From contig CAIUHY010000125.1 of assembly GCA_903899145.1 (NCBI GenBank), forward strand, positions 1 to 7,544: DNA of 7,544 bases, read 5' to 3'. The notes under the pieces were generated by a model. It did not search any database. It was not told the DNA's origin and was given only the letters and a program-made list of their open reading frames with translations. This stretch comes from an uncultured Actinomycetes bacterium (GTDB taxonomy: Bacteria; Actinomycetota; Actinomycetes; Nanopelagicales; Nanopelagicaceae). Made by a program: the position numbers and the translations under genes. Every line of letters starts with the position of its first letter. Position 1 is the first letter of the stretch. Positions 1 to 6,189 of this stretch are shown in pieces.

Positions 1-290
1 GTTGCAAAGTTATGAGGACACGTCAGACTTAGGGCAGAGTAGCCTTTCATAGCAGCAGAGCTACGCACTATTGCAAGTTGTGAACCATCATTGAGATTAA
101 GAATCACAGCTCCACCGACTTTTGCTAACGCTTTATTTGCAGCAAGAGTGACTTGTATCTTTCCATTTTTAAGTTGCGTGATACCAGCAGCTGCTTGCGC
201 TGCTTCTGGAAGGAAATCTGCACCAAGTCCTAATGAAAGCGCCAGCGCTCCACAGATCACGCTGCGGCGAGAAATATTTGTGTCTTTCAC
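1..290 (-). CDS. Tat-exported Rieske [2Fe-2S] protein, 5' part only
   Basis: The minus strand is open from a GTG at 290 to the left edge (96 full codons; the C-terminus lies outside the window). Seen: a twin-arginine signal, SRRSVI at residues 7-12, followed by a hydrophobic Ala/Leu/Gly stretch to about residue 24 and an Ala-rich likely cleavage region at 30-35. A beta-rich segment follows, ending in LTCPHNF at 89-95, where C91-P-H93 fits the first CxH cluster-binding motif of Rieske domains. The second CxxH motif would lie off the window. In this family the folded, cofactor-loaded protein is exported by Tat and serves electron transfer outside the membrane; the partner here is unknown. The start is supported by a GGAAGGA Shine-Dalgarno sequence 7 nt upstream and by the Tat motif falling just after it. 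It is divergent from the GGDEF gene, 28 bp apart. The Rieske call is fairly sure; the exact role is not. Confidence 0.8.
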   Translation of the reverse strand, partial: MKDTNISRRSVICGALALSLGLGADFLPEAAQAAAGITQLKNGKIQVTLAANKALAKVGGAVILNLNDGSQLAIVRSSAAMKGYSALSLTCPHNFA

Positions 291-297
291 AGATCAA

Positions 298-304
298 TCC
301 TTCC
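298..304 (-). promoter_or_regulatory. Shine-Dalgarno sequence of the Rieske gene
   Basis: GGAAGGA on the minus strand lies 7 nt before the GTG at 290. It fixes this start and shows that the transcript has a leader, unlike the divergent GGDEF gene. Any promoter for it must lie inside the 5' end of the GGDEF coding region; TATCCT at 344-339 is one weak candidate -10. Confidence 0.75.
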
Positions 305-306
305 GT

Positions 307-312
307 TAGCCT
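307..312 (+). promoter_or_regulatory. Predicted leaderless -10 element of the GGDEF gene
   Basis: TAGCCT fits the actinobacterial TANNNT -10 pattern. It is separated by exactly 6 nt from the ATG at 319, which would put the transcription start on the A of the start codon. There is no Shine-Dalgarno sequence before this ATG. I see no consensus -35. The element sits 2 bp from the Shine-Dalgarno of the divergent Rieske gene, so the two initiation signals are nearly on top of each other. Confidence 0.5.
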
Positions 313-318
313 CAAGTA

Positions 319-1719
319 ATGGCCATAGGCACAGAGCGAGGATACCTAAAACTGCGCCTAATCGCGATCTCGATCTTGCTTCTTCACCTTGGAATTCGCC
401 TAGTATTTAAAAACCCATCACCTTTTGCAGACTTAATCCTCTTTAACACGGTGGCATTTTTAGCTGCAGCTGTTGCATTCTCTGCCCCCTTATTTAACGA
501 TCAGCTTGCAGTGCTTGCCTTGGGGTGGGCCTTTGTTATTTGGGGCGTTGGTTCATCTATCTCAACCTGGAATTCATTCTATACATTTCAAATATGGCCC
601 AGTATTTCTGATATTACTTATTCACTTTTTTATCCACTTGTACTCTTCGCCCTCCTTCGCGCACTCACATCCCGTAATAAACCAAGCGCGCTTGAACTAC
701 TTGATATCGTCATTATCACTTTTGGTATGTCGAGCCTAATCGCCTCATTCTTTCTTAAAACTGCCATGCTGCACTTTGTTGGAAGCCAAGCAACGGTATT
801 TCTCTCCATTCTCTATCCTGTTGGAGATGTTGTTTTACTAGCTATCGCACTCGTAATTGTTGTACTGCAAGTAAAAGTATTTCGTTCATTTCTCTTTCTT
901 CTTGGAATAGCAATCTTTACAGCAACAGATCTCATCTTTTTATGGAAATCAGCAACGACGGGATATTCCTTTGCTTCACTAGTTGATGATGGCTGGCTAC
1001 TAGGACTACTCATTATGGCTGAAGCGCTCTGGCATAGGGGTGGTGAGGCGCCGATGAGTGATCGAATTACTTCGATTGCAGCAACTATCGCTTTGATCTT
1101 TAGCTCAACGATTCTTATTACAGCTGCAGTTAAACGTGGTTACTTCCCAGCATTTGCACTTGTTCCAGCGATCATCACTATTGCACTTGCATTCATCAGA
1201 ATGGGTATAGCGCTACGTGAAGCACGCAGTGCATCACAAGATCGAGAGTTAGCACGGATCGATGAACTTACAGGTCTTGCCAATAGGCGCCGTTTCCTTG
1301 TGGAGATTGATGCACTTGCTCCCTACGATGGAACCCTGCTACTTATGGATCTTGATGGTTTCAAATCAGTCAATGACACACTCGGACATGGTGTTGGTGA
1401 TGAACTACTTCAACAAATTGCAGTCAGATTTTCTCGCGTCATCCCAGCAGATTCCTTACTTGCTCGCCTTGGTGGTGATGAATTTGGCGTGATTGTTCAC
1501 GGCGAAGCTCAAGTGGGTTTAGATATAGCACTTGCCTTACGTTCATCACTGAGTTATCCATTCAATATTGGCGCATCTAGTATCAGCGTCGATGTGAGCA
1601 TCGGTCGAGTAATTAATGATGGAGCATCAGATCTCATGCGCAGGGCAGATATTGCTATGTATCAAGCAAAGAATTTAGGCGGAGGAATTGTGCTCTGGCA
1701 AGGGCAGGCGCTTATTTAG
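319..1719 (+). CDS. Polytopic membrane GGDEF diguanylate cyclase
   Basis: A 466-residue protein predicted to make the second messenger c-di-GMP from two GTP at the inner face of the membrane. Residues about 10-297 hold some nine or ten hydrophobic segments (for example 10-30, 41-58, 65-85, 125-146, 158-185, 190-210, 250-270, 276-297), a membrane sensor region I cannot assign to a named family. A short linker (about 298-313) leads to a full GGDEF domain: DELTGLANRR at 315-324, DLDGFKSVND at 344-353 with metal ligand D344 and guanine-contacting N352, and the intact signature GGDEF at 385-389. The product-inhibition I-site RxxD normally just upstream is absent (P376-A-D-S379 in the aligned place). 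No EAL or HD-GYP domain follows. The gene ends 4 bp inside the convergent photolyase gene. The cyclase call is firm; the input signal is unknown. The start at 319 is supported by the leaderless-type -10 geometry. Confidence 0.92.
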   Translation: MAIGTERGYLKLRLIAISILLLHLGIRLVFKNPSPFADLILFNTVAFLAAAVAFSAPLFNDQLAVLALGWAFVIWGVGSSISTWNSFYTFQIWPSISDITYSLFYPLVLFALLRALTSRNKPSALELLDIVIITFGMSSLIASFFLKTAMLHFVGSQATVFLSILYPVGDVVLLAIALVIVVLQVKVFRSFLFLLGIAIFTATDLIFLWKSATTGYSFASLVDDGWLLGLLIMAEALWHRGGEAPMSDRITSIAATIALIFSSTILITAAVKRGYFPAFALVPAIITIALAFIRMGIALREARSASQDRELARIDELTGLANRRRFLVEIDALAPYDGTLLLMDLDGFKSVNDTLGHGVGDELLQQIAVRFSRVIPADSLLARLGGDEFGVIVHGEAQVGLDIALALRSSLSYPFNIGASSISVDVSIGRVINDGASDLMRRADIAMYQAKNLGGGIVLWQGQALI

Positions 1720-3056
1720 TTTGGCTTAATCTCTTCTAGTCTGGCAAGTGACTCAAGGCGCTCAAGTGCATGATCAACAATTCGTTCTGGATAATCATGT
1801 AGATCGCCATCTAATACGCTCCATGGTTCATGGATATCTGGTGCTGATAAATGCGCAAGTTCTGGAACATATTTACGAATGTAATCACCGTTTTCATCAA
1901 AACGTTTACCTTGTTCAATCGGATTAAATACACGGTAATAAGGGGATGCATCTGTTCCAGATCCAGCCGTCCACTGCCACCCATGAGAGTTAGATGCAAC
2001 ATCAAAATCAACTAAATGCTCCATAAAGAAGTCGGCACCGTGTTGCCACTCAATATGAAGATCTTTTACTAAGAAGGATGCAACGACCATACGGGTGCGA
2101 TTGTGCATCCATCCTTCACGCAAGAGTTGGCGCATCGCAGCATCAACGAATGGATAGCCGGTCTTACCTTCTTTCCACGCTTCAAGCTTTGCCCCAGGCT
2201 TGTCATAGCGCATACTGGCAAAACGTTCTGTGTAGTAATCAGATTCTGTATGTGGATTATGATGAAGAACATCTGCATAGAACTCTCTCCATGCAATCTC
2301 GCGCCTAAATGATTCATGGGCATTAGTAGCGTTGAGTTCTGCAAGAAGTGTGCGAGGATGAATTTCTCCCCACTTTAAGTGCGCACTCATTTTGCTCGTG
2401 CCATCAATACCAGCAAGATTTCTTCCAACATCATAAGTATCTAGAGCTGTTTTCTTAAAGTAGTTCCATCGCTCAAGGGCTGCCTTCTCACCTGCAGGAG
2501 TAATGATTGCGCCCTCTGGTAATTTCCAATCAGGAAAATTGCGATCATTAGTTTTTGGTTCTACGGCTGTAATGTTTTTAGGTGTTGGCGCTGGCACGCG
2601 CCAACCATGCATTACCCAGCCTTTATAGAAAGGCGTGTATACGCGGTAGTTGGTTCCATCTGGCTTTCTCACACGGCCCGGCGCAACAGCGTAAGGACTG
2701 CCCGTTCGTATTAATTCAATTCCGCTCTTTTCAACGCGAGTATCTCTAGCAACACCATATGATTCATATTCTTGAGAGATATGTACTTGCGTTGCCCCGT
2801 AACGCTTTTTAAGTTCATTGAGGACTTCTAATTGATCACCCACCAATACATGCAATTTATTTCCAAGGGATTCATCAAGGCTATGTAGTGATGCTGCTAG
2901 ATAAGCGAGCCTTTTGGTTCCCGTCTGAGAGATGAGTTTTTCATCTAAAATAAATATAGGAACGATCTCATCGCTAGATTCAATTGCTGCAAGAAGGGCA
3001 GGATTATCAGCAAGGCGAAGATCGCGGCGAAACCAGAAGATTGCGCGCCTTGTCAT
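1716..3056 (-). CDS. phr: Class I deoxyribodipyrimidine photolyase
   Basis: A 446-residue flavoprotein of the photolyase/cryptochrome family, predicted to split UV-induced cyclobutane pyrimidine dimers using blue light. The N-terminal antenna domain opens with WFRRDLRLADNPAL (8-21). The C-terminal FAD domain carries WREFY (256-260), TGYPFVDAAMRQL (299-311), WMHNRTRM (316-323) and SGTDASPYYRVFNP (366-379). By ungapped comparison with remembered E. coli PhrB, the active-site Asn378 is conserved as N356, arguing for a true photolyase, and acidic D350/D352 match D372/D374. W360 and W337 match the first two members of the electron-transfer Trp triad, but the third (W306) is Tyr284. The E. coli residues binding the folate antenna (N108-E109) are Tyr-Gly here, so the antenna may be a deazaflavin or absent (inference). 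It lies 23 bp downstream of the citrate synthase stop and overlaps the GGDEF gene tail by 4 bp. Confidence 0.95.
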   Translation of the reverse strand: MTRRAIFWFRRDLRLADNPALLAAIESSDEIVPIFILDEKLISQTGTKRLAYLAASLHSLDESLGNKLHVLVGDQLEVLNELKKRYGATQVHISQEYESYGVARDTRVEKSGIELIRTGSPYAVAPGRVRKPDGTNYRVYTPFYKGWVMHGWRVPAPTPKNITAVEPKTNDRNFPDWKLPEGAIITPAGEKAALERWNYFKKTALDTYDVGRNLAGIDGTSKMSAHLKWGEIHPRTLLAELNATNAHESFRREIAWREFYADVLHHNPHTESDYYTERFASMRYDKPGAKLEAWKEGKTGYPFVDAAMRQLLREGWMHNRTRMVVASFLVKDLHIEWQHGADFFMEHLVDFDVASNSHGWQWTAGSGTDASPYYRVFNPIEQGKRFDENGDYIRKYVPELAHLSAPDIHEPWSVLDGDLHDYPERIVDHALERLESLARLEEIKPN

Positions 3057-3061
3057 GGCAC

Positions 3062-3083
3062 TAGTTAATCAGTAGTTAATCAG
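3062..3083. repeat. 11-bp perfect tandem duplication at the citrate synthase/photolyase junction
   Basis: TAGTTAATCAG occurs twice in a row (3062-3072 and 3073-3083). The duplicated unit includes the citrate synthase stop codon region and makes up most of the 23-bp spacer to the photolyase ATG. On the minus strand each copy carries TTAACT, the -10-like hexamer suggested for the photolyase gene. Confidence 0.9.
3063..3068 (-). promoter_or_regulatory. Possible leaderless -10-like element of the photolyase gene
   Basis: TTAACT lies exactly 6 nt before the photolyase ATG at 3056, the same spacing seen for other genes here, but it differs from TANNNT at the second base. No Shine-Dalgarno sequence is present before the ATG. 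A second copy of the hexamer lies 11 bp upstream in the tandem duplication. The evidence is weak; co-transcription with citrate synthase is equally possible. Confidence 0.3.
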
Positions 3084-4195
3084 TTGTGTAACTGATGGAC
3101 TGATTCATCCCAGCCTTTAACTTCATTTGGCTTGCGAGGGCCAGGTCCAATGTAACGAGCAGATGGACGAATCAAACGGCCCGTGCGCTTTTGCTCGAGA
3201 ATATGTGCTGACCACCCTGCAGTACGCGCTGCTGTAAACATTGAAGTAAAGAGCGGTGCTGGAATTTGCGCAAAATCAAGAACAATTGCTGCCCAAAATT
3301 CAACGTTTGTTTCAAGTACACGCTCTGGGTGGCGTTCGTGTAATTCAGCGAGCGCAGCTTGCTCCAGCGCGAGCGCAACGTCATAACGAGGGGCACCAAG
3401 TTCTTTTGCAGTACGGCGAAGTGTTCGAGCGCGTGGGTCTTCTGCTCGGTATACACGGTGACCAAATCCCATAAGACGCTCACCGCGATCTAGAATTCCT
3501 TTGACATATGCCCTTGCATCACCTGACTTCTCAACGCCTTCAATCATGCTCAGTACTCGCGCGGGTGCCCCGCCATGAAGCGGACCTGACATTGCGCCGA
3601 TTGCACCTGACATGGAAGCAGCAACATCTGCTCCGGTCGATGCAATAACGCGAGCAGTAAATGTTGACGCGTTCATTCCATGTTCTGCAGCAGATACAAA
3701 GTAAGCATCAATTGCGCGCACATGCTTGGGATCAGGCTCTCCGCGCCAGCGAATCATCATCCGCTCAACAACGGTATGCGCCTTATCAACTTCAGATTGA
3801 GGAACCATGGGCTGCCATGTGCCGCGAGCTGATTGAGCAACGTAGGAAAGCACCATGACAGATGCGCGAGCAAGGTTGCTACGTGCTTCATCATCTGAAA
3901 TATCTAATAATGGTTTAAAGCCCCACGCAGGAGCGAGCATTGCTATTGCTGATTGCACATCTACGCGCACATCTCCTGAGTGAACAGGAAGCGGGAATGG
4001 TTCTGCCGGTGGCAAGCCAGGATTAAATTCATCATCAACGAGTAGACCCCATACATTTCCGAAAGTAACTCGGCCAACTAAGTCTTCAATATCAACACCG
4101 CGGTACCGAAGAGCACTACCTTCTTTATCAGGCTCTGCAATTGTTGATTCAAATGCAATAACACCCTCAAGGCCCGGCTTGAAATCTTCGCTCAC
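3080..4195 (-). CDS. citA: Citrate synthase 2 (actinobacterial type)
   Basis: Condenses oxaloacetate with acetyl-CoA to citrate, the entry step of the TCA cycle, in the cytoplasm. Motifs numbered from the GTG at 4195 (371 residues, close to the family's usual size): EHGMNAST with H172, GPLHGGAP with H207, and MGFGHRVYRAEDPRA with H246. The last two are the catalytic histidines matching pig His274 and His320. The third catalytic residue, Asp in most citrate synthases, is Glu299 (NVEFWAA), as I recall for the whole actinobacterial subfamily. A longer reading frame begins at an ATG at 4210, but its first codons contain the sequence GGAGGA 7 nt before the GTG, and relatives recalled from Streptomyces begin MSDF-PGLEGV, which matches MSEDFKPGLEGV from the GTG. 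It is divergent from pdxH and lies directly upstream of the photolyase gene. A 2-methylcitrate synthase activity is not excluded by motifs alone. Confidence 0.93.
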   Translation of the reverse strand: MSEDFKPGLEGVIAFESTIAEPDKEGSALRYRGVDIEDLVGRVTFGNVWGLLVDDEFNPGLPPAEPFPLPVHSGDVRVDVQSAIAMLAPAWGFKPLLDISDDEARSNLARASVMVLSYVAQSARGTWQPMVPQSEVDKAHTVVERMMIRWRGEPDPKHVRAIDAYFVSAAEHGMNASTFTARVIASTGADVAASMSGAIGAMSGPLHGGAPARVLSMIEGVEKSGDARAYVKGILDRGERLMGFGHRVYRAEDPRARTLRRTAKELGAPRYDVALALEQAALAELHERHPERVLETNVEFWAAIVLDFAQIPAPLFTSMFTAARTAGWSAHILEQKRTGRLIRPSARYIGPGPRKPNEVKGWDESVHQLHN

Positions 4196-4202
4196 GTGCA
4201 GA

Positions 4203-4208
4203 TCCTCC
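4203..4208 (-). promoter_or_regulatory. Shine-Dalgarno sequence deciding the citrate synthase start
   Basis: GGAGGA on the minus strand lies 7 nt before the GTG at 4195, identical spacing to the Shine-Dalgarno of the Rieske gene. It overlaps the second and third codons of the alternative ATG start at 4210, which itself has no Shine-Dalgarno and no -10-like hexamer at the right distance. It therefore favours the shorter protein. Confidence 0.75.
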
Positions 4209-4292
4209 ATCAGTTGATGTTCTTATTCTCTCTCGCTCTGGGCTCTGCCAGCAAACTCTTCCCTCCAGGTAGCCCTTTAGAAGAAAGTGACG

Positions 4293-4298
4293 TTAGAT
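4293..4298 (+). promoter_or_regulatory. Possible leaderless -10-like element of pdxH
   Basis: TTAGAT lies exactly 6 nt before the ATG at 4305, one mismatch from TANNNT. No Shine-Dalgarno sequence precedes this ATG. On the opposite strand TAACGT (4295-4290) overlaps it and could serve as a -10 for the divergent citrate synthase gene, giving that transcript a leader of roughly 90 nt. Both are predictions from pattern and spacing only. Confidence 0.4.
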
Positions 4299-4304
4299 AC
4301 ACCT

Positions 4305-4964
4305 ATGAGCGCAGAACTAACCCCTGAGGCAATCAAGGCTATGCGCCGTTCCTATGGCGATGCTGGTCTGCATGAAGCAGAGTTCGGTAGTGATCCCATG
4401 GCGGGGTTTAAAAAATGGCTAGCAGATGCTGCAGCTAACCCAGTCGTCGTTGAAGCAAATGCGATGGTCTTATCAACGGTCAATGGAGATCAACCTTCAT
4501 CTCGCACAGTTCTCCTTAAAGATGTAAGCGAAGAAGGGTTCTCTTTCTTTACTAATTATAACTCACATAAAGGATATGAATTAAGTTCCAATCCCCATGT
4601 AAGCCTTCTCTTTCCTTGGTATCCATTAGAGCGACAAGTAATCGTTAAGGGAATCGCAACTAAAGTTACCAGGCAAGAAAGCGATGAATATTTTGTAACA
4701 CGTCCATGGGGCAGCCAAATTGGTGCATGGGCAAGTGAGCAATCTTCAGATCTCCAATCACGCGAAGTATTAGAAGAGCGCTACGCCCAGCTCGCATTGA
4801 AGTATCCAGAAGGCTCGCAAGTCCCCATACCTCCTCATTGGGGCGGCTTTATTGTGGCGCCGGTAACAATTGAATTCTGGCAAGGTCGCTACTCACGCCT
4901 GCATGATCGAATCATCTTTACCCACAGCAATAATGGTTGGTCATTAAGGCGCCTGAACCCTTAA
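4305..4964 (+). CDS. pdxH: Pyridoxamine/pyridoxine 5'-phosphate oxidase
   Basis: FMN-dependent enzyme that oxidises pyridoxamine or pyridoxine 5'-phosphate to pyridoxal 5'-phosphate (PLP), the last step of salvage and of some de novo routes. From the ATG it has 219 residues, the usual size. Seen: SSRTVLLK (65-72), FFTNYNSHKGYEL (81-93), RQVIVKG (110-116), RPWGSQIGAWASEQS (133-147), VPIPPHWGGF (173-182) and EFWQGRYSRLHDR (190-202). R198 and H200 correspond to the substrate-binding Arg/His pair known in E. coli PdxH, and the FMN-contacting Arg and Lys of RTVLLK are present. A GTG at 4287 would add six residues, but has only a weak AGAAG upstream; the ATG has a -10-like hexamer at the spacing used by other genes here. 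serC follows after 9 bp, and its product needs PLP, so the pair is functionally coherent. Confidence 0.96.
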   Translation: MSAELTPEAIKAMRRSYGDAGLHEAEFGSDPMAGFKKWLADAAANPVVVEANAMVLSTVNGDQPSSRTVLLKDVSEEGFSFFTNYNSHKGYELSSNPHVSLLFPWYPLERQVIVKGIATKVTRQESDEYFVTRPWGSQIGAWASEQSSDLQSREVLEERYAQLALKYPEGSQVPIPPHWGGFIVAPVTIEFWQGRYSRLHDRIIFTHSNNGWSLRRLNP

Positions 4965-4967
4965 TCT
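4962..4967 (+). promoter_or_regulatory. Predicted leaderless -10 element of serC, overlapping the pdxH stop codon
   Basis: TAATCT fits TANNNT and lies exactly 6 nt before the serC ATG at 4974. Its first three bases are the TAA stop codon of pdxH. There is no Shine-Dalgarno sequence in the 9-bp spacer. If active, serC would have its own leaderless transcript besides any read-through from pdxH. Confidence 0.45.
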
Positions 4968-4973
4968 TCATCC

Positions 4974-6095
4974 ATGAGCGATATTCAAATTCCAGCAAAC
5001 CTCAAGCCTAAAGACGGACGTTTTGGATGTGGTCCTTCAAAGATCCGACCAGAAGCACTGCAGGCACTTCTTGCAAGTAGTCCTTTTGTTCTTGGAACTT
5101 CTCACCGCCAAGCTCCGGTAAAGAATGTTGTCAAAGAAGTTCGAGCTGGTCTTGCATCTTTATTCTCACTACCAGATGGTTATGAAGTAATTATTGGTAA
5201 CGGCGGATCAACTGCATTTTGGGATATTGCAACCTTTGGTTTAATTGAAACGAAATCGCAGCACCTTGTCTTTGGTGAGTTCTCATCTAAATTTGCTGCA
5301 GCATCTAGCGATGCACCGTTTTTAGATGAGCCAACAGTCATTAAATCTGAACCTGGTACTCACCCAACTTCGAAAGTAGAAGCAGGCGTAGATGCATATG
5401 CCCTGACACATAATGAAACAAGCACAGGTGTATCAGCTCCCGTTATTCGCCCTGCTGGAACTGATGGCGCGCTCGTACTCGTAGATGCAACAAGCGCGGC
5501 TGGTGGATTAGATGTTGATATCAAGCAATCAGATGTCTATTACTTTGCCCCACAAAAGTCCTTTGCTTCAGATGGCGGCCTATGGATCGCGATCTTTAGC
5601 CCCGCAGCAATTGCTCGGGCTGAAAAGATCAAGGCAAGTGGCAGATTTGTCCCAGCATTCTTTGATCTTGGTATTGCCATTGAAAACTCCAGGCTTGAGC
5701 AGACATATAACACTCCAGCCCTGAGCACACTTGTCTTGCTCAATGAACAAATCAAATGGATGAATAGCAATGGTGGTTTGAAGTTCTCTACAGGACGCTC
5801 AGCGCAATCTTCTTCACATCTTTATTCTTGGGCAGAAAAAACAAGCTACACAACTCCATTCGTCACTGACCCAGCAATGCGCTCTAAAGTAGTTGGAACA
5901 ATTAACTTTGATGACTCTATTGATGCACTCAATGTTGCAAAGATCCTGCGCGCCAATGGCATCGTGGACACCGATCCTTATCGCAAGCTTGGCAAGAATC
6001 AGCTTCGTATTGGAATGTTCCCAGCAGTTGATCCATCAGATGTGCAAGCGCTTACCGCTTCTATTGACTACGTAGTTGAGCAATTAGCTAAGTAA
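4974..6095 (+). CDS. serC: Phosphoserine aminotransferase, mycobacterial type
   Basis: PLP-dependent fold-type I transaminase that converts 3-phosphohydroxypyruvate and glutamate to O-phosphoserine and 2-oxoglutarate, the second step of serine synthesis. 373 residues, close to the length of mycobacterial SerC. Seen: RFGCGPSKIRPEAL (16-29), GTSHRQAPVK (41-50), a Gly-rich cofactor-phosphate region GNGGSTAFWD (75-84), THNETSTG (145-152), D171 in LVDATSAAGG expected to pair with the pyridine nitrogen, and K195 in APQKSFASDGG as the Schiff-base lysine. The C-terminal LRIGMFPAVDPSDVQALTAS region is also typical. It is encoded 9 bp after pdxH, which supplies its cofactor, and is followed after 10 bp by a micro-ORF. 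In bacteria with the DXP-dependent route SerC also serves PLP synthesis; nothing in the window shows that route here. The ATG lacks a Shine-Dalgarno sequence but has a TANNNT hexamer at 6 nt. Confidence 0.96.
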   Translation: MSDIQIPANLKPKDGRFGCGPSKIRPEALQALLASSPFVLGTSHRQAPVKNVVKEVRAGLASLFSLPDGYEVIIGNGGSTAFWDIATFGLIETKSQHLVFGEFSSKFAAASSDAPFLDEPTVIKSEPGTHPTSKVEAGVDAYALTHNETSTGVSAPVIRPAGTDGALVLVDATSAAGGLDVDIKQSDVYYFAPQKSFASDGGLWIAIFSPAAIARAEKIKASGRFVPAFFDLGIAIENSRLEQTYNTPALSTLVLLNEQIKWMNSNGGLKFSTGRSAQSSSHLYSWAEKTSYTTPFVTDPAMRSKVVGTINFDDSIDALNVAKILRANGIVDTDPYRKLGKNQLRIGMFPAVDPSDVQALTASIDYVVEQLAK

Positions 6096-6098
6096 CCT
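6093..6098 (+). promoter_or_regulatory. Predicted leaderless -10 element of the micro-ORF, overlapping the serC stop codon
   Basis: TAACCT fits TANNNT and lies 7 nt before the ATG at 6106, one base longer than the spacing of the other genes here. Its first three bases are the serC stop codon, the same arrangement as at the pdxH/serC junction. It could give the micro-ORF its own transcript. Confidence 0.35.
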
Positions 6099-6105
6099 CA
6101 AAGAG

Positions 6106-6189
6106 ATGAGTTATAAAGTAAGAAGGCTCGTAACTATTGCTGTTTTAGTGGGAGTTTTTGCGCTCATCGTTATTGGAAGTATTAAATAA
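6106..6189 (+). CDS. Candidate 27-residue single-pass membrane microprotein
   Basis: A short reading frame begins 10 bp after the serC stop and codes for MSYKVRRLVTIAVLV followed by GVFALIVIGSIK. A positively charged N-terminus (K4, R6, R7) precedes about 18 mostly hydrophobic residues (8-25), with a lysine at the end, the layout of a single membrane helix with its N-terminus inside. I recognise no family. It is in line with pdxH and serC and has a TANNNT hexamer 7 nt upstream. Its last 45 bp overlap the 3' end of the MFS gene antisense. Caution: codons with T in the middle (hydrophobic) read as A in the middle (hydrophilic) on the other strand, so the hydrophobic second half could be a shadow of the polar MFS tail (or the reverse). 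The charged start and roughly half of the helix lie outside that overlap, though, which favours a real gene. Confidence 0.45.
   Translation: MSYKVRRLVTIAVLVGVFALIVIGSIK

Noticed and set aside
91..309. 72-codon plus-strand frame with a hydrophobic first half
   Set aside because: It is the antisense of the Rieske gene, whose Tat signal, Shine-Dalgarno and CPH motif make the minus strand the coding one.
1690..1760. Bidirectional terminator at the GGDEF/photolyase convergence
   Set aside because: The genes overlap by 4 bp and I find no hairpin with a T-tract on either strand.
3002..3056. Photolyase as a cryptochrome rather than a repair enzyme
   Set aside because: The Asn at the FAD N5 position (N356) and the dimer-site motifs are those of repair photolyases.
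3172..3483. 103-codon minus-strand frame inside citrate synthase, plus several plus-strand frames there
   Set aside because: All lie within a gene with complete catalytic motifs; their products are low-complexity and match no family I recognise.
4196..4304. Riboswitch or structured leader upstream of citrate synthase
   Set aside because: Only weak repeats such as GCTCTGGGCTCTG and a TGG/CCA stem are visible; they do not form a recognisable fold.
4287..4304. GTG at 4287 as the pdxH start
   Set aside because: Possible, but it has only a weak AGAAG upstream, whereas ATG 4305 has the -10-like hexamer at the spacing common in this window; kept as an alternative.
6109..6138. AGTTA ... TAACT inverted repeat after serC as a terminator
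   Set aside because: Arms of 5 bp with a long loop and no T-run; too weak for an intrinsic terminator.
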